A stretch of DNA of 64,000 nucleotides from Bombilactobacillus bombi (GTDB lineage Bacteria > Bacillota > Bacilli > Lactobacillales > Lactobacillaceae): assembly GCF_003522965.1 (NCBI RefSeq), contig NZ_CP031513.1, forward strand, positions 1,116,001 through 1,180,000, in the 5' to 3' direction. Numbering within the stretch: the first letter of the stretch is position 1; every line of letters begins with the position of its first letter. The translations under genes were made by a program, and so were the position numbers. The notes beneath the pieces were generated by a model. That model was not told the origin of the DNA, did not search any database, and was given only the letters and a program-made list of their open reading frames with translations. Shown here one piece after another: positions 61,096 to 64,000 of this stretch.

Positions 61096-64000
61096 TTAAC
61101 TGTGTTGCATTAAAGGCTGAATCTTATCAAAATAATATTTACCAACTTCTTGTCGAACTTGTTGCTTCCACTGCAATAAATTAGTTAAATCAGTTTGAGG
61201 ATAAGCACTCTTAAACTCTTGAAAAGCTGATTTATCAACTAAATCATTCATTCCTCGTTGTTGTTGTACATCTGCATCTGGATCATAATTAGCCATCACA
61301 TAGCGCAAGCTTTCATAATTAACCTTATAGCGCTGAGCAAAATCTTGCATTATCCGTTGACTTTCCTGATCAATTAATTGTTCCAAAATCTGATCTACTT
61401 GTTGATCAGTGTACTGTTGGGGAGTTTGTTGCACTCGCAGCCATAATGAACGGATAATATCAGCTAATGGTTTATTAGTCTGTGCTAAATCATCAATATA
61501 TTCACTAATTTTATCGAAGTCCTTTTTATCAACTTGAACAATTGATTCTGATTGATTATCAGGAATATATGCTTGAATTAAAGCTAAAATATAACGCTCA
61601 TCGACTTCTTTAGTATGAAAGGATTCCAACTCATATTCATCATCAACTGGTGAATCTGATTCATTGATTTCTTCGCTATTAGTCCGCAATTGTTCAATGA
61701 CATTTTCATAAGTGCCACGCAAAGCTTCTAATTGTTCAACATCAATATCATCTAATTGTACGCGTTCTGCGGGTGGAAGTTGATCTTGGTGATCTAATTC
61801 GTCATAAGTTTGAATGGCCGTAAAACTCTTATCAAAATCTTGAAAAGCACGCACAAATTGTTTTTGTTCGGCAACTGTCGCTTGTAAAAGAGTCGCACCA
61901 GCATCTGGTTGTTGTAAATATTTATCCAAAGCCTTACGAGCAGTCACATAATGTTTGCGAGAAGTTGACCAATCAGGAGCCAAAATTGTACTGGTTCCTC
62001 CATGTGAATAAAGCTTTAGTGCGTTATCAATGTCTTTACTAAAAGTATCGGGATATTGAAAAGTGACAATCTGTCCCCAAGTTTTACCGCGGTCATAAAT
62101 TCGATTAGTTCTGGAAAAAGCTTGAATCAAATTTTGCGGATTTAATGGAGGACGGTCCAGATATAAAGCTGCCAAGTTCGGAGCATCAAAGCCAGTTAAA
62201 AGCCGATCAACTACAATAACTAAATCTAATTGTTGCCCTGGCAGTTGATATTGTCTTTTTTTGTGGGCTAAACGATCATTGACATTGCGATTATAAGCTG
62301 CCAATTCTCCCATCGAAAAGTTGGTTTGAAACATTTTATTATAATCAGCTAAAGATTGTTTCATTTCGTCTTGATTAGCTTGTGATTCAGCTTCATTTTG
62401 AGAAATTGAGTACGTAATTGCTATCCGTGGAAAGTCAGGCGCCACTTGTAATACTCGCTTGGGCACTTCTCCTTGAGCAATAGCCTCTTTAAAGAGACGA
62501 TAATACTTTTGAGCTTGTTTAATTGAAGAAGTAGTAAAAATAGCTGAATAGCGATGTCCATTCATTAAACCTTGCTTGCGATAAGCTAATTTTAAGACTT
62601 TTTGTACTACTGTGTGCATATGTTCTGGTGAAGCGTAAACACTATCTAACTGGGATGTATTAGATTCATCTTGAGTGCTCAAGCTTCCCTGATTTTCAAT
62701 TTTAAATCCTAAAACTGCTTGATCCCGAATAGCATCTTCAATTGTATAAGTATGCAGTACCGGACCATATAATTGTTCTGTGGTTCGGGCATCTTGTCCA
62801 TTTTCTGCACGGGCATTTTCGGCAAAAATAGGTGTCCCGGTAAAGCCATACCACAAAGGTTGACGCGTAAAGAACTTATCTAATTCCCGTTTTTGCGTCG
62901 GCGTCACCGCGCGATGACATTCATCCACAATGAACGCTAAGCGCAAATTCTTTAATTGTGCGTATTGCTGGGTAGCTAAAGTGTCACTTTCTAAACGTTT
63001 AAAAATTGCTTGTAGTTTTTGGCGGGTAGTAACTACCACATTGCGTTGACCATCTGTTAATTGTTCTGCTAAATCGTAACTGTTATTGGTTTCATTGACA
63101 CTAATTGTATCATTGCTGGCATAAGTCTGAAAAGCAGCAGTCGTCTGCATATCTAAATCTTTGCGGTCTATTAAAAAAATCGTCTTTTGCAAAGCAGGAA
63201 TTTGCAACAGATTACGTGCCACCTTGTAAGAAGTCAAAGTTTTCCCCGAGCCAGTGGTATGCCAAATATAGCCGGATTGACCTTGGCGTGAGGCTGCAAA
63301 AATGGCTTGAATTGCATGAATTTGATATGGCCGCAATAAAATGAGTCGGTGAGCTTCACTATCTAAAACCGTGTAATCAGCAATCATCTTATGAGCTGTC
63401 GGAATTGATAACACTTGCTGAGCAAAATCAAGATAATTATCTACTAAGTTGTTGTCAGCATCCACCCATGATGTTAAAAACTGAGCATTCAGTTTTTGTC
63501 CAGCGGAAATATAGCGTGTGCTGGTTCCATTAGTAACTACAAACATTTGCACAAAACAAAAAATATCAGTGAATTTACCTTCATTAATATACTTTTGAAT
63601 TTGATGGAAAGCTTTCATATAAGGCTGTTGGGGTGTCTTTAATTCGATATGAATCAAAGGCAAGCCATTAATTAACAGTGAAACATCAAATCTACGATCT
63701 TGATCCAAGACCAAATTTTTCGGTACTTGAACTTGATGCACTACTTCGTAAACCGAGGATCCACCCGAAATATTCGTATTGTCTAACACTAATAAGTTGG
63801 CATCTGGCAAACTGGAATCTTCCCGTTTTAAATGAAGATGCACCTGACGATTAGCTCCTACTAATACCGACGCCGCTCGATAAAAGTTAGGTTGCACCAA
63901 TTGGGATTGAATTGTGTCTTTTTCTGTGGGAGTGAGGTCAACATCCGCTAATTGATCTTGATTATTAGCAGTTAAAATCCGAAAAAAATTCTCCCATAAT
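61096..64000 (-). CDS. hsdR: type I restriction enzyme, subunit R (5' end cut by window)
   Basis: This is the DNA-translocating and cleaving subunit of a type I restriction system. An ATG at 63900 is not the true start: the frame continues open to the right edge (LWENFFRILTANNQ and TPTEKDTIQSQM), matching the normal N-terminus of HsdR, so the beginning lies beyond base 64000. The PD-(D/E)xK nuclease has FDVSLLINGLPLIHIELKTP. The superfamily 2 helicase motifs are WHTTGSGKTLTSYK (Walker A), IVDECHRAV (DECH box), FTGTPIF, DRLLTGFDAP and QAFSRTNRIYD. The C-terminal helical region (about 700-968 visible residues) contacts the methylase. hsdM and hsdS are not in view and may lie upstream. Confidence 0.95.
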   Translation of the reverse strand, partial: LWENFFRILTANNQDQLADVDLTPTEKDTIQSQLVQPNFYRAASVLVGANRQVHLHLKREDSSLPDANLLVLDNTNISGGSSVYEVVHQVQVPKNLVLDQDRRFDVSLLINGLPLIHIELKTPQQPYMKAFHQIQKYINEGKFTDIFCFVQMFVVTNGTSTRYISAGQKLNAQFLTSWVDADNNLVDNYLDFAQQVLSIPTAHKMIADYTVLDSEAHRLILLRPYQIHAIQAIFAASRQGQSGYIWHTTGSGKTLTSYKVARNLLQIPALQKTIFLIDRKDLDMQTTAAFQTYASNDTISVNETNNSYDLAEQLTDGQRNVVVTTRQKLQAIFKRLESDTLATQQYAQLKNLRLAFIVDECHRAVTPTQKRELDKFFTRQPLWYGFTGTPIFAENARAENGQDARTTEQLYGPVLHTYTIEDAIRDQAVLGFKIENQGSLSTQDESNTSQLDSVYASPEHMHTVVQKVLKLAYRKQGLMNGHRYSAIFTTSSIKQAQKYYRLFKEAIAQGEVPKRVLQVAPDFPRIAITYSISQNEAESQANQDEMKQSLADYNKMFQTNFSMGELAAYNRNVNDRLAHKKRQYQLPGQQLDLVIVVDRLLTGFDAPNLAALYLDRPPLNPQNLIQAFSRTNRIYDRGKTWGQIVTFQYPDTFSKDIDNALKLYSHGGTSTILAPDWSTSRKHYVTARKALDKYLQQPDAGATLLQATVAEQKQFVRAFQDFDKSFTAIQTYDELDHQDQLPPAERVQLDDIDVEQLEALRGTYENVIEQLRTNSEEINESDSPVDDEYELESFHTKEVDERYILALIQAYIPDNQSESIVQVDKKDFDKISEYIDDLAQTNKPLADIIRSLWLRVQQTPQQYTDQQVDQILEQLIDQESQRIMQDFAQRYKVNYESLRYVMANYDPDADVQQQRGMNDLVDKSAFQEFKSAYPQTDLTNLLQWKQQVRQEVGKYYFDKIQPLMQHS

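Overview
The window is AT-rich DNA (roughly mid-30s % GC by eye) from a lactic acid bacterium, most likely Lactobacillaceae. The evidence is the family make-up: type II-A Cas9, BspA-type leucine-rich-repeat and pectate-lyase-like surface proteins, a fused substrate-binding/permease GlnPH, a TrpXYZ-type transporter, a xylose/xylo-oligosaccharide regulon under a ROK-type XylR, and a choloylglycine-hydrolase-family enzyme. Genus cannot be fixed from the sequence alone. No rRNA, tRNA, insertion sequence, CRISPR array or phage block was seen.

Layout. 1-2142: N-terminal 714 codons of cas9, running off the left edge, divergent from asnB (2375-4333). 4454-11164: a large secreted pectate-lyase-like adhesin, a tiny HTH protein, and a marR-MFS drug-efflux operon whose pump is broken by one in-frame stop. 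11305-17725: a GT8 glycosyltransferase, then a branched-chain amino acid ABC operon (livK-H-M-G-F) ending in a CBS/ACT-type gene and preceded by a leader peptide with attenuator hairpins. 17764-22691: a lipoate cassette (GcvH-like carrier, divergent fumarase/adenylosuccinate-lyase-superfamily protein, lipoate ligase), then a PfoR/EIIC-like membrane protein and a PanE-type reductase. 22911-25802: a BspA-like surface protein. 26025-34434: two amino-acid ABC systems (glnPH-glnQ-peptidase and trpX-trpY-trpZ) flanking an aldehyde dehydrogenase. Each ABC operon starts with a near-identical leader made of a short peptide, a conserved structured RNA and two successive intrinsic terminators. 34443-40383: merR-cupin, a methyltransferase with a thiamine-binding-type small protein, a FabK/nitronate-monooxygenase-like flavoprotein, and argG-argH. 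40468-53517: a xylo-oligosaccharide locus with two sugar transporters, GH120-like and GH43 beta-xylosidases, an SDR, an AraC regulator, xylA, xylB and xylR. Four similar XylR-type palindromes lie before the GH120, GH43, xylA and xylR genes. 53567-64000: two small exported or membrane genes, a DUF4767-like lipoprotein, sbcC-sbcD, a choloylglycine-hydrolase-family enzyme, and a type I restriction hsdR running off the right edge.

How the genes work together. The transporters import xylo-oligosaccharides, the GH120 and GH43 enzymes release xylose inside the cell, and XylA and XylB feed it to xylulose-5-phosphate; XylR and CcpA-type cre sites probably control this. Amino-acid supply rests on three ABC importers (branched-chain, polar/Gln-type, Trp/aromatic-type), apparently controlled by transcription attenuation rather than by T-boxes. 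The window ends are anti-phage systems (Cas9 on the left, type I restriction on the right).

Most notable are the two homologous leaders at 29541-29755 and 34174-34371, the branched-chain leader-peptide attenuator at 17436-17656, the lipoate/lyase cassette, and the nonsense-interrupted efflux pump.
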